The translations under genes were made by a program, and so were the position numbers. A stretch of DNA of 64,000 nt from Prorocentrum cordatum (Eukaryota > Sar > Dinophyceae > Prorocentrales > Prorocentraceae). The stretch is taken from NCBI GenBank assembly GCA_963575745.1, contig CAUYUJ010008557.1, positions 1 through 64,000 on the forward strand. The letters are read 5' to 3'. Shown here piece after piece: positions 51,906 to 63,045 of the stretch. The notes below the pieces were generated by a model. The model had not been told where the DNA came from and searched no databases. It saw nothing but the letters and a program-made list of their open reading frames with translations. Within the stretch, counting starts at the first letter, position 1, and each line of letters starts with the position of its first letter.

Positions 51906-52024
51906 GCAAGAGGGTCAAGCTGAATCGTCGCACTCGGGGCGTGACAGGGTGCTTGGATTCTAGCAGGACATTGTGCCAGAGGGGTTTCTGGGAAGCTTCC
52001 AGAATTTGTTCCCCACCCGACAGG

Positions 52025-52450
52025 CTGGCGTCGCTAGATATTATGAACAAACCTCCCGGCCCGCCCACCCTGCATACCGCGGCCGCCAGATCCCCAGGCT
52101 CCCGACAATCCCCGGTGGTCCCGTCCCTCCCCCCGCCCTGCATGCAGCGGCCGTCAGATTCCCAGGCTCCTGGTAATCCCTGGTGGTCCCGCTACCCTCC
52201 CCCCCCGCAGTGCATACCGCGGCCGCCAGATCCTCAGGCTCCCGGTAATCCCTGGTGGTCCCGCCCCCCCCCCGCCATGCACACCTCGGCCGCCCGATGC
52301 CCAGGCTCCCGATAAGCCCTGGTGGTCCCGCCCCTCGCGCCGACTCGCCCACTCTGCATACTGCCCGCGGCCGCCCGATCCCCAAGTCCCCCGATAATCC
52401 CTGAGGGTCCCGCCCCCCGCGCACCGCGGCCGCCAGATCCCCAGGTCCCC
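52025..52450. repeat. About 70-bp tandem repeat containing GCGGCCGC-like sites
   Basis: Six units: CATACCGCGGCCGCCAGATC, CCCAGGCTCCCGATAATCC, CTGGTGGTCCCG and a C-rich spacer, beginning near 52073, 52141, 52213, 52280, 52357 and 52420. Confidence 0.88.
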
Positions 52451-52454
52451 CACA

Positions 52455-52975
52455 GCACAGAGCGTAACACCACACTACCGAAGATAACATACCATATCAT
52501 GACATAACATATTTCGTAACATAGCACACCATGACAGACTGGTGCATACCATAGCACAGCATCACATCACATATCTTCCCATATCATGACGGACCAAGCA
52601 TACCATCACACATCAACGCCGAACAGAACATACCCAAACATACCATGTCATAACACTGCATTGCATGACATGTCATAACATAGCAAAAGCATAACAATGC
52701 AGGCTTTGGCATATCGGATCATACTAGAATGAAATACCAGAGCATACCATAACATGGCATACCACAGCATCACATACTATACCATGGGATGACAAACCAC
52801 ACCATAACACAGCATCACAGCGCATGTCATGTCATACCATGGCACATCATACTATGACGTAGCGCGGCATAGTATGCTATACCATCGCACCGCATAGCAT
52901 AGCATACCACCATAAGCTATGACAACATTAGTCACACAGGACATCGCATAACACCACACTTCAGAACACACCTTG
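52455..52975. repeat. Degenerate CATACCATAACAT repeat
   Basis: AT-richer region built of CATACCA, TAACATA, CATCACA and CATGACA words, period about 5 and 10. Confidence 0.8.
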
Positions 52976-53564
52976 CGACATGGCCCGACCGCCGCACTGG
53001 CCGAGACCACCGCGCCCCGCGCAAATCGTTCCAATGAGCGCACGCACCTTCGGGATCAAACGCCGAAGGTTTCGGTGGGGATCGCTTGAAGCAAAATAAT
53101 ATTGCTCAGTAGTTGCCCATTACTCGAGTGCTAGACCATGGTGATAGATTAGCACTCTGGTCCCACCAACGTGCTAAAGCGCTCCAAAGACTTCGTTTTC
53201 GCGAGCGCGCGAGATTCATTCCGTTATGCGCCTTGCGCGGAAGGCGATTGGGCAAAATGGGATGCTGCCGCGACGTTCGTTTGGGCATGTTTTGGTGCAC
53301 GCTAGTGCCCCGCTCCATGCCCGCCCACTCTGGTGTAAATTGACAGGGGGGCTTACGTTGTCAGTCCCATCGTGTCCTCTGGATTCGAAGCTGTAGTCCG
53401 CTCTGGGCGGAAACGCGGGCAGTCATGCGCAGTGCCCTCTGAGTGGCAGAATCCGTGATGTGCACGTCTGACACGACAGCCTGCACCACGGATGGAACAA
53501 GTTGCTGAGGCATTTGACCGCGCCCCCAGCCCACTGGAGAGATCCGAGAGCGCTCCAACGGGCC
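52976..53564. other. No recognisable feature
   Basis: Unique-looking sequence; short frames on both strands carry no motif. Confidence 0.4.
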
Positions 53565-53680
53565 CCATGCGCAGCGGTGGCAGGAAATCCTAGGAGAGTC
53601 TCCTCATCCCGCTCCACGGTCCGGTTAGAGCCTACAGATATCTTTGAATTTCATCCCCATGGCTGCACTGCCCTGGGGCA
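53565..53680 (+). repeat. Dispersed repeat, copy 2 (partner at 51785-51905)
   Basis: GCGGTGGCAGGAAATCC, TCTCCTCATCCCGCTCCACGG, GAGCCTA and TTCATCCCCATGGCTGCACT. See the partner entry. Confidence 0.75.
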
Positions 53681-54665
53681 GGACATGCTCTGTCCTCGGG
53701 TGGGACACCATATCTCTTCAAACTCCTCCTCTTCCTCGCAGGTCGTCGTTGTTGACACCATAAAGCATTCGCGGAGTCTTTAACGTTTCTTTCAGTCTGC
53801 CGGGAAAAGCCCGCGCCGTTGCAAGGCACGCAGCGGTAGGAGGAGGAGGAGGAAAAGGAGGAGGAAGAGGAGGAGGAGGACGTGGACGTGAGGAGGAGGA
53901 GGAGAAATTTCAGACGAGCGAGATGGGAGGTTCAGGAATGCCAGGCGAGGGGTAACAGTGGATGACAGAAATGTTGGGGAACTTCGTCAACCAGTTAGGT
54001 TGGTCCTATCAGCTGGCTTGCTCCACAGCTTAGTTTTCATACGGCATTACTATTGCGTCTCCTGCTTGATTCTGAAAGGTATGACTGGTTTTTCATCCTT
54101 CGGACGATGCAGACTGACCCCTCTGTGAGCCTTCCCACCCCTGCACTCCTTTGCCATTGTTTCCCCCCCCCCCTCTCTCCCTCTCCGCCTCCTCCCTCTT
54201 CCCCCTTCTGCCTCTCTGTCTGGTCTCGATCCCTCCCTCCCTCCCTCCCTTCCTCTCTCGCCCGCTCTGCAAGTCGCTTATCGGCCTAGCCCTTGTCCCC
54301 TGGCCGCCGACCAGGGCTTTGCCCACCTGGGCCCCTTCGGCCGCGGGGCGTCGAGAGACGTAGCGTGTAGCCTGCTCAGCACTCCGCCCTTTTTACCTCA
54401 GTCGCTTTGCGCCGGGGGGTGGTTGTTTCAACGTCCCCCGTACCCCAAGGTGGGCACCACCGCCAAGCGGGCAGTGGCGGCCTTGGCTACTGCAGTAGCC
54501 GGCTGTCGACGGGACTCCCGTTTGTTTGTCCGATCTTTCCCTCTCTCTCTCTCGCTCCTCCCCTGCTCCTTAAGAGCGCCAGGCGTAATGTAATAAGCAG
54601 CCGCCCCTTGCTGCACCGCGCTCTCCCTGTAGCGATCCCTGGCCCCCCCCCCGCGGGCCCCGGCC
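53681..54665. other. No gene; purine and pyrimidine microsatellites
   Basis: GGA/GAA repeat at 53838-53905 and CT/CCT-rich stretches at 54160-54260 and 54535-54565. Otherwise unrecognised. Confidence 0.5.
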
Positions 54666-55124
54666 GTGGAGGTGATCCTGTTGGCTCTCAAGTCCTCCTT
54701 CGTGAAGAAATGGCTCGGTCCTCTCATCCGGCGGGCCGAGTCGAAGACCGCCGCCATTGGTGCTCATGACCGCTGGGTCGGCGTGGCGTCCTTTGTCGGG
54801 GTGCCGCTGCCAGGAGGGTGGGGTTGCCGAGTGGATGGGGGATATGCCGGAAGGGGGCAGAGAAAGAGAAAGAGAAAGAGAGGGAGACACGGAGAGACAA
54901 ACCAAACAATCAGCAGGCTCAAAGAACAAGAGGGGAGACACGGAAGGAAGACAGCAGCCAGCATCAATGACAGACGAGAGGATCGACGAGGGACAGGGCA
55001 CGGTATGGAAGAGTTATGGTATGTACCACATGGTATTTTCAGGCCGCATCGTCTGCCTCCTCTGGTTTGTCCTTGGCGCCTTCTTTTTGCCTCCTCTTTG
55101 TCCTCCTCCCCAGCCTCCATCGAC
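54666..55124. other. Open frame without recognisable product
   Basis: A plus-strand frame (54666-55247) is open but consists of a GAGAAAGAGA tract (54858-54900) and then runs into the CCT microsatellite. I do not call it a gene. Confidence 0.4.
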
Positions 55125-55200
55125 CTACCTCCTCCTCCTCCTCCTCCTACTCCTCCTCCTCCTCCTCCTCCCTCCTCCTCCTCCTCCCTCCTCCTCCTCC
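55125..55200 (+). repeat. CTC microsatellite directly 5' of LINE-2
   Basis: CTCCTCCTC run ending at the first base of the spliced-leader relic. Confidence 0.95.
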
Positions 55201-55222
55201 TCCGTTGCCATTTTGGCTCAAG
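55201..55222 (+). other. DinoSL relic 5' of LINE-2
   Basis: TCCGTTGCC...GGCTCAAG: one mismatch (A to T at position 6) to the 22-nt dinoflagellate spliced leader. It lies 130 nt before the ORF1 start. Confidence 0.93.
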
Positions 55223-55352
55223 GTGGGGACCGGCCCCATTTGAGTGAGGCAGCCTCTTTTCCGAGGCTACCCTGGAGTCAAATCCAGGCGGACACTTTCC
55301 CCGCTGGCGTGCTCGTGCCCGAGCCGTCGGCCTTCCCTCGCAGCTCGCCGCC

Positions 55353-56520
55353 ATGCCTGAAGTTGGCGAGGGCACCGCGCAGATCCTCGAGCAGCTCGGG
55401 GGGATCACAGGACGATTGACCAGCATCGTATCCGCGCTCCCTGGCATCCACGAGCTCCGCGTCTCGCTCACAGCCCAGGAGACCGCCATGCAAGGCGTCA
55501 ACAAGCGCATCGGCGTGCTTGAGGCGAACATTCGTGCTTCGTCTGAAGCTGGTGCTCTCGCTGCCCTTCGCACCGATCTTGAGAGCCGCATTGCTGCTAT
55601 CGAGACATCATCGACTCAGAGCTCAGCAGGGGATGCCTCGACAGGGCCGCCCGCTTCGCGTCGAAGGTTGTCGGCACCACCGAGTCATGTTAATTCGCGT
55701 GTTGGGGGATGAGCATGATCCGTGCAAGGTGTGGATTGGCGGCTTCGCGCGACCCATGCTAGCGACCACCATGGAGGCGCATGGTCGCATACTATTCGGT
55801 CTTCTCCCTACTCACATCCGTCAGGCTGGCGTGAGCATCAAAGCCCACAACCTCGCCAAGAGCTACTCTATCACGTTCAACAGCTCGCTCGACGCCTCCT
55901 CGTTCGTCGACCACGGCAGGGCCCACGGCATCCTGTGGCAGGGCAGCGCGTCTGGCTCCCACATCCCCCTCCGCTGCAGGAAGGATGCCCCCAGCTCGGT
56001 CAGGCAGAAGAACCAAGTTCTAGGCAAACTTTGGCAGGCAGTCAATACCCACCTGCGACAAGCAGGCACATGGAATGAGCAGCGTTTCGAACTCGGAGTC
56101 AACGGCTTCAGGGGCATCCTCTTCATCGCCGTCGGTGAGGCCGTGCGTGAGTTGTTCACAGTCAAGGAAGGGGACTACGGCCAGTACGAGATCGCCCACT
56201 CCCCCGACGGCACCGCCAAGTTCGACATCTCGCCTGAGCAGGCGGGCTCCATCATAGCGACAGCCCGTGCCAGCTGGGGGTCCCCCACGCCGTTTCGATC
56301 AGGGTATACGCATTCATCAGGGGCGCCTGGTATGAGGGTTCCGTACCAGCCATGCATGTCCACCTTTGTGTCGAGCTCTTCCTCTTCCGCGTCTGCGGGC
56401 TCTTCCTCCACCTCGCCCTGGTCTTTCGCGCCGTCTGGGCCCATGAGGCCCCCGTCTTCGGCTGGGCCTGAGTCTTCCCGCCCGATTCCTAGATCCTGGA
56501 CACGCTCACCATGCGTAGTC
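55353..56520 (+). pseudogene. LINE-2 ORF1 protein, one frameshift
   Basis: Starts MPEVGEGTAQILEQLGG at 55353, 131 nt after the leader relic. The first 100 residues are helical with a heptad-like pattern (ELRVSLTAQETAMQGVNKR, IGVLEANIRASSEAGAL), likely a coiled coil for oligomerisation. The frame changes near 55700 (end of the first frame 55712; second frame open from 55519). The second part reads VWIGGFARPMLATTMEAHGR and SYSITFNSSLDASSFVDHGR, a beta-alpha pattern like an RRM, then GNGFRGILFIAVGEAVRELF-like sequence and a Ser-rich linker. The likely role is binding of the element RNA. The frame runs directly into the endonuclease, so ORF1 and ORF2 may be one reading frame or overlap. Confidence 0.7.
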
Positions 56521-59500
56521 AAGGCACATATCAGTTTTGTTTCCTGGAACGCTCGGTCGCTCTTCGGGGGGGCTCACTGCATGTCTGGATACCGCCAGAA
56601 GAAAAATGTCACGCCTAGTAACCTACATCCAGAAATACCATGTCGTGTGCACCCAGGAGGCCAGGGGCTCTTTTCTTGACCTTCAGAGAGTCTGCTCCGA
56701 AGTGTACGACTCATGGGATATTGGGTCTTTCTTCGAAGACAGGGCTGCTGGAGGCGTATGTTTTTCTGCATCCGTCGCTCCGCGACGATTTCAAGTACTG
56801 CCGATGCGCCGAATTAGTCCAGGGTCGCATCCACTCTCTCACTCTTGCTGGTCTCAGAGGCACTCTTCAGATCTCTAACTTCCGTCTAGATCCTGCCCTT
56901 CCTCTCAGCGCACAGAAGCGTCAGCTCATGGTTCTCCGTCGCACTTTCCTGCCCGCCCAAGCTGCTGCAAGTTTTGTGCTCGGGGACTTCAATTTCCCCA
57001 GTCAAGGCGAAGGCTCGTTTCACGTCAGTGGTGTTGTCAACTTTTCCAGCAATGATGCTGCTGCTTTCTTCTCCCAGCACTTCGGTGACTTGTGTGGAGT
57101 CGAGCAGGCGTCTTTCACGCATAGGGTCACTCAGGAGGTCGATGGTATTCAGAAGATCGTGAGCATGAGCCGCATCGACAGAACATACACAAACATATTC
57201 AGCGCTATCCTCCTCGAGCTCCACCCCAAGTCTCTCCCCCTCGTCCCGATCTCGAAAGTAGGACAGCTCTCTGATCACGCACCGGCGCGTCTCACATTAT
57301 CCCCGGGTGGCAAGATGGGCATCAGAGTTCCTGCATGGGTCCCCAAGCACTCGCACTTCCCGATCTGTTTCCAGGAGCTGCTCGACGCTGTTGGCCCGCT
57401 CGACATTGATCCCACCATGCACCGCACTCAGATGAAGGATATCCTTGTTCAGGCGAGTAAGAACGTCCTCCAGCATAGCATCGAGCAGGCCAACAAATCC
57501 GACGAGGAAAAGATTGCTTGGTCTCTTGCAGCCCTGCGTGGCACACTGCGAGGTCTTTTGTGGCTTGTCGGCAAGGCCCTGCGCGCGAACCCGTTGCTCG
57601 CCAAGTTTCTCTGCCCGCAGTCTGGCCTTTGGGTTGAGTTGCGCGCGTTTCACTCTCACCTGACTGATCTCAAGAATGAGCACATCCAGAATCAGATGTG
57701 TGATATTGAGCAGCAGCCGATATCCGACCAGCGTAAGCAAGAAGCCAAGATAAAACTCTTCAGATATCAGTCAGCGCGGGGGCGGAAGCACCGCAGGATT
57801 TCTCTTGCTGGCGTGTCCGACCCGACTGGCAAGGCCATAACCGAGCCAGAGCAGGTAGCGATGCATCTTGCCGACCACTGGGGCAAGGTGCATCAAGGTA
57901 TTCCTGGATCTGTCGAGGACCGACAACAGCTGCGCGAGTTTGTCCAGACCTGCCCCCCCAACATCTTCTGGAAGCTGGAGCGTCTGGAATTTGGGGAGTT
58001 GATTTCTCGTACTGGGGGTTCGCGTCCTGGGCCCGACGGCATACCCTATGCCTGCTATGCAAAAGGGGGCGCAGCAGTTGTCGACTCCTTGTGCGCTCTT
58101 TACTCCGTCCTGCTCGAGCAGGGCCACCTTCCGCCGGAGTTCAACCGGGGCATGGGCGTTTTCTTTGCCAAGGGCAGCGACCCAGATGACACCTCCTCCC
58201 AGATCATACGTAAGCCTGAAACTATTAGACCTATTACCCTCTCCAACTCTGACAACAAGCTCATCCCCCTTGTCATCAATAGACCTCTTTCTCAGGTTGC
58301 CTCCCAAACTGTACTTGCCAACCAGCGGGGGTTTATTCCTGGGAGATACATGAGTGAAAACATCATCGACCTCGAGAGTCGGGCAGTTATGTGGCATGCT
58401 AATAAGTCTGGGCGCGCGCAAGCTGGTATGCTATACTATGACGCGCGGTCCGCTTTGCCCAGCCTCTTGCATGATATGATCTCCTGGGTCTTAACCTGTA
58501 TGGGGCCCCGTCTAACATCCTTAGGTGCATTCAGGCCCGGTGCACGGACGTCGCCGTCGAAATCAATTTCTGCGGGCTCCATGGGCACTCCTTCCTGGCT
58601 TCTCGCGGGATCAAACAAGGCTGCCCTCTTTCAGGGGCTATATTTTGCATCGCCTTCGATCCGATTCTACGCTACATGCTTACGGGGATCCCTAGTGGCT
58701 CTTCTTGGTTGACCGCATTTGCAGACGACGTCGGCGTCGCTGCCGCGAGCATCTTCAGTACCTTTGAAGCTCTGATTCCGTGCTGGCATCTCGCTGGCGC
58801 TGCTGCTGGTCTGCGCGCGCATCTCTCTAAGACGATTCTCGCGACCCTCGGCAGCCTCAGCGTCGCCGAATGCCAGCAGCTCACGCGCGAGATAGGAGTT
58901 CGCCCTGACAACCTCAATTTCGAGCATCTTGGGAAATGCTTAGGGATATTCCTTGGGAACGGTGGGTGGAATCTCTCTTGGCTCGCCCCATCCAGCAAGT
59001 GCATTTCGAGGGCTCAGGATGTCAAAAGTGTCGGCCTCGGCCTCTGCAAGTCCATCGTGTGCTTCAACCTTCTCTCCTTCTCGGTCCTCTCACATGTGAT
59101 GCAGTTTTACCCGCCTCCGAAAGCCGCGTTCACGGCCGTCAGAGAAGCCCAGCAGAGTTTAACGAACGCCCCGAACAATAGCCTGTCCCAGGGGATCCTC
59201 CAGAACCTCGAAGAGTGGGGCTTCCCAGCGCAGGCCGGAGCTCTGGCGCCAGCTGCACGTGCAGCCAAGCATCGCACTGCAGTCATGTCCGCGGCGTTCG
59301 ACCACGCCAAAACAGCCATCGAGAGCGACGATGATGACTCTATATTGTGTTGGCAGCGGAATACTGTGTATCAGGAGTCCTCCATCTTCCATCCCATCTC
59401 CAACTACAACACTCTGTCTCAGATCCCGACCATGCCTGTCTTCGGAGTTTCCAGATTCCAGAGTCGATCTGAGTCCGCCCTGAGGGCCCTTTCTCCTTTC

Positions 59501-60049
59501 CCCCATCCGCTCTGTCCTTCGTGATCGTCTGAGCAAAGTTGGCGTGGTTCCCACTCCCGACCAGCTTGACCTCTTGTCTGTCGCTCTGAAGCGCGTCTCT
59601 CGGTTAGCTCCCACTTGTGTGTCCAGCAGTGTTGTCCGCACTGTATGCAATGCCTGGTGCACCACCCGCCGATTTCGAGGCGCCACCGAGCCGCGTCGAT
59701 TCTGCCACCAGGCCAGTTCAGATAGTATGCTTCACACTAGTTTGTGCGTGCACGTCCCATGTTCTGCCCCTGCTTCCTAGTCCCCCCCCCCCCCCCCGAC
59801 TGCCGTGCTCACACAGCGGGTGCGCGGGCGTCGGTCTTCAGTCTTTTACCGCTCAGTGATTTGCAGCTCCTCTCTGTCGCTTTGTATATTGCCATCTGTT
59901 GCGCAGCATATCATGAATCAAAACACTGGCATCGGACGAGCCCGCTCGCCGAGCGGGCTCGGCTTCTAAACTTCGGCGTGGCTCGCATCCGCCAGCTGCG
60001 AAGGCGGGCCCCGCCTCTTTTCTCTGCTGTCCTTGCTGATGCAGGCTGA
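56521..60049 (+). pseudogene. LINE-2 ORF2: AP-type endonuclease - reverse transcriptase, few frameshifts
   Basis: Endonuclease: ISFVSWNARSL (about 56531), VVCTQEARGS with catalytic Glu, VLGDFNFPSQG (56982-56993), MSRIDRTYTN and QLSDHAPARL (57269-57283). Reverse transcriptase: SRPGPDGIPYACY, NQRGFIPGRYMSENIIDLES, LYYDARSALPSLLHDM (motif A, about 58430), GIKQGCPLSGAIFCIAFDP (motif B), LTAFADDVGV (motif C, 58715-58732) and KCLGIFLGNGGWNLSW. Near the C-terminus VRTVCNAWCTTRRF...CHQA...HTSLC is a degenerate Cys/His cluster. Frame changes are near 56570, 56740, 58470, 59520 and at a C-run (59780-59797). The enzyme nicks DNA and reverse-transcribes from the 3'-OH. If frame breaks are assembly errors this could be an active copy. 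Confidence 0.85.
59938..59960 (+). other. Perfect hairpin near the LINE-2 3' end
   Basis: GAGCCCGCT (59938-59946) pairs with AGCGGGCTC (59952-59960) around a five-base loop whose outer bases can also pair. It lies within the last 110 nt of the element. Confidence 0.7.
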
Positions 60050-60099
60050 GCCTCGGTGGGAGCCGTCGCCCCGCCGTCGTCGGTCGCCCCCTGGGGCTG

Positions 60100-60161
60100 T
60101 GCACTCCTCCTCTTCCTCCTCCTCCCCCCCCCCCCCCCCTCCCCCCCCTCCTCCTTTTCCC
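60100..60161 (+). repeat. CTC/poly-C tract directly 5' of LINE-3
   Basis: CTCCTCTTCCTCCTCC followed by C-runs, in the same position as the CTC tracts of LINE-1 and LINE-2. Confidence 0.9.
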
Positions 60162-60185
60162 CCGCTTGAGCCATATGGGCACGAG
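60162..60185 (+). other. Eroded DinoSL relic 5' of LINE-3 (probable)
   Basis: AGCCATATGGGCACGAG (60169-60185) matches the last 17 nt of DinoSL at 13 positions, with CCG just upstream. Recognised mainly because position (after CTC tract, before ORF1) equals that in LINE-1 and LINE-2. Confidence 0.55.
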
Positions 60186-60205
60186 CGCCAAGCCCCCCCG
60201 CCCCC

Positions 60206-61556
60206 GTGCGGAAGGCATGCGCGTTCGACCCAGCCCCTACCTTCCTCGAGGTGGTTGAGGGGCCCGTGCGCCGCGCTGCCGCACGGTGGCAAAAGGCGGT
60301 TTCCGTCAAGACATGGGCGGCGGCCGAGGCAAGGAGGGCGACGGCAGAAAGGACACTCAGCAGCACAAGGCGTCTTTGGACGCGATGTCGCACATGTTTT
60401 GTCTGTGAGCTCAACGACATCCTCGCGGCTCGCAAGCTCACCTGTGTGTGCGGATCTTGGCTGACACTTCATCTGGAAGGCGACGAGGGGAATATTCGAG
60501 GCAAGGGAGTTGGTGACGACAACAGTCTTCAACTTGCAGCTGTAGCCAAGGGGAATGCGACAGGCCATCCCAAGGCTTTGAAGTTGCAGACCTTGCAGGC
60601 CGCTATCGCCGCGGCAGACGACGAGCCCCTTCGCGCGGCTCTGCAGGCCCAGGTGTCCAATCTGAAGGACCCAATTTAGATGACGCAGTCAAGAGGGCGA
60701 CGGGTGCAGTACGCGACGCATCTTTGAAGCACGATCAGTCAGTTGAAGCTCTCGTCGAGGCGCGCACCAACTTGGCTCGCGCCGAGGGGCGAGAGAAGGA
60801 GGCGGCCATCATCCCTGCAAAGGCCGAGAAGCAGAAGAAGGTCGCAGTCCAGGCTCTCGCAGCACGTGTCGGGGTGACTTCTACGGCCTCTTGTTCCGAC
60901 TCGCGCGAGGGCCTCTTCGAGTTGAAGTTTGACGAGGCCTTCTCCACCAACCTCGAGCACATCGAGGGCATCGCCGAGTCGGAAGTCAAAGAGCTTCGTG
61001 AGGTGGAGGCCAAGCTGCGCGAGGTCAAGCAGCAGGTCGAGGCCAAGGGCTCAGACGTCCAGGCGCGGCTCGAGAAGAAGCAGAGCATCCAGAATGTTGT
61101 GCGGGAGCGCCTCTTGAAGAAGTGGAAGACCTTGACGGCCAGGCCGAGCCCGGGGGCGCGCCCGAGGGATCGGCAGCGAGCTCGGGCGGGGTTCCCGCAT
61201 CTCCCGCAGCGCCGTCCCAGGAGGACGCAGCCGCGGCGGAGGCCGAGATCGCAGCCGAGGCGGAGCGCATCAGTCGGGTCAAGATCGCCGCAGCCGACAG
61301 GGCGGCGACGGCCGCAGCAGAGGCCCGTCCGGCGGGTGGGGCAGCCGCCGCGGCGGCAGCCAGTCAGACTTCGCGAGGTTGCGAGGGCGTCGGCGTCGCC
61401 CCACTTTCGCCGGCGCGATCCTGCCAGGGGCTCACGCGCGCCCAAGGCGCAGCTGGACGATGCGGAGAGCTACCACGCGCTGGCGCGGCTGCTGCGGCCA
61501 CCGCGGGCGCGGGCGACGTCGACGACTTAGACGACGCCGTAGGCAGCCGCAGCTCG
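60206..61556 (+). pseudogene. LINE-3 ORF1: zinc-ribbon and coiled-coil protein, frameshifted
   Basis: First frame (60206-60679): CRTCFVCELNDILAARKLTC...CVCGSW contains paired cysteines (CxxCxxC...CxC) spaced like a zinc ribbon, then LQAAIAAADDEPLRAALQAQ. After a shift near 60670 the second frame (to about 61115) is a long coiled coil (SVEALVEARTNLARAEGREK, EVEAKLREVKQQVEAKGSDV, QARLEKKQSIQNVVRERLLK). A third frame from about 61122 adds an Ala/Glu-rich segment leading without a stop into the endonuclease. Likely RNA-binding chaperone of the element. Confidence 0.65.
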
Positions 61557-61606
61557 GTCCAGATTCTTTACAGCAACATCGCCACCTTAGGGCCTAAGGC
61601 CCTCGC

Positions 61607-61608
<2 letters not shown>

Positions 61609-61658
<50 letters not shown>

Positions 61659-61715
61659 TATATATATATATATATATATTATTATTATTATATTTTTTTA
61701 ATTTTTTTATATTTC
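61609..61715. repeat. Poly-T, TA and TTA insertion in the LINE-3 endonuclease
   Basis: About 48 T, then (TA)n, then ATT-rich sequence. The coding frame is the same before and after, so its net length is a multiple of three. Confidence 0.85.
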
Positions 61716-62996
61716 AAGAACGTTTCTCGCTGCCAGGTCTGGGGGTTCGTTGAAACTCATGTCGGCGAGGGCTCCCAGGCCAAGTGGGCCAAGGAGGCTC
61801 GCGCTTTCCCCCATCGGTCCTTTTTCAACCCTGCTCGGCCCACGGGCAAGGAGTTGTCTGCATGTCAGGCTTCAAAAGCTAACGAAGGAGGTGGGGCTTT
61901 TTTTCGTGGAAGGCCATAGGCAGGCGCAGTATGCAGGCTCTACGCAGGCTTTCCCTGACCACGCTGTAGCTCCATGCACTCAATGTTCTTTATGGGTTCC
62001 TCCCCATCACCTTACATATGCCAGGGTAGTCTATAGTCACAGTGCTTTTCCATCGTCTCGGGGCCCTCTTGGCGGCTCTCGTTTTTCCTTGGATCGTTTT
62101 GGGGGACGTCAATTTGTCCCCGACGGAGCTCAACAGGTCTCGTTTTCTTGAACCTTTAGATGCGGTGGCAATGACTGCCGATGTCGAATCCACTGCGTCG
62201 CGGTATCAGGTAGCAGCCACATTGACTTTCTCATTGTAAGTAGTCATGCCCGATGTTACATTTAGTCTATGCATGCCAAATTTGACGCGCCGTGGGGCAC
62301 GCATTGCGGATTAATTATCTCGCTCGCCAGCACTGGGCGTCTTTTGCTCACGAGGTCTCTGCAGCTCGCACCCAAGCTTCCTCAGGTTGCCAGGCCAGGA
62401 ACTCTGCCTCAGCCAGGGAGCAAGTCCAGCAAGTCTAAGCAGGCCAGATTATAATCCAAGAGGAAGGCAGTCGAAGCCTTTCGAGCTGCGTGCGATGATT
62501 TCTTCGGTGACTTGTCGGGATCACAGCAGCAGGAGGCCAACGTTGAGGCCAGTGTTTCTCCAGGACCAATTGGCGAGGCCACTTTATCTCATATTTCAGA
62601 TGGAGACCCGTTCGAGCTTAGCCCAGATCTCTTTTGCGAAGAGAATGAAGATCCCTTCGGGATTGGCCAGGATGAGCAGGTCGACGAGCGGAGCATGAGC
62701 GACCCCCCCCCGTTCCCCCCGCCCCCCCCCTTCCCCCCCGCGGAGGCAGCAGACTCTGTAGCGGAAGCAGTTGTCTCGTCTGCTTCCTTGCCCATTCCAG
62801 ACTCCACTTGGCGTCATCATTCGGCTCAAGTGGGTCACGTTCTTCAAGCCAGGGATGACGTAGCCAATCTTGTTCCGGAGTCGCACGCTTTCGCGGTCGG
62901 GGGTGATCGCAGTTTGGGGGTTAGCAGTCGCTTTGCATCATGGGTGCAAACGACAGAACGCTCGATTTCCGCTTATCGCTCTGCTGATCCAGAAGG

Positions 62997-62997
<1 letters not shown>

Positions 62998-63041
<44 letters not shown>
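62998..63041. repeat. TA dinucleotide microsatellite in the LINE-3 RT region
   Basis: About 22 TA units between SAYRSADPEG and the next conserved RT segment. Confidence 0.95.

Positions 63042-63045
<4 letters not shown>

Larger units (their letters stand above)
55201..60049 (+). mobile_element. LINE-2: nearly full-length LINE-type retrotransposon
   Basis: DinoSL relic, ORF1 (55353-about 56520), ORF2 with endonuclease, RT and C-terminal Cys/His region (about 56521-60049). Only about six frame changes are needed across 4.7 kb and all catalytic motifs are readable, so this is the best-preserved element in the window. The 3' end is followed within about 50 bp by the CTC tract of LINE-3; no poly(A) is seen. 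Confidence 0.87.

Noticed and set aside
54666-55247. Plus-strand ORF of 193 codons before LINE-2
   Set aside because: Made of a GAGAAA tract and the CCT microsatellite, no recognisable domain, and it overlaps the leader relic.
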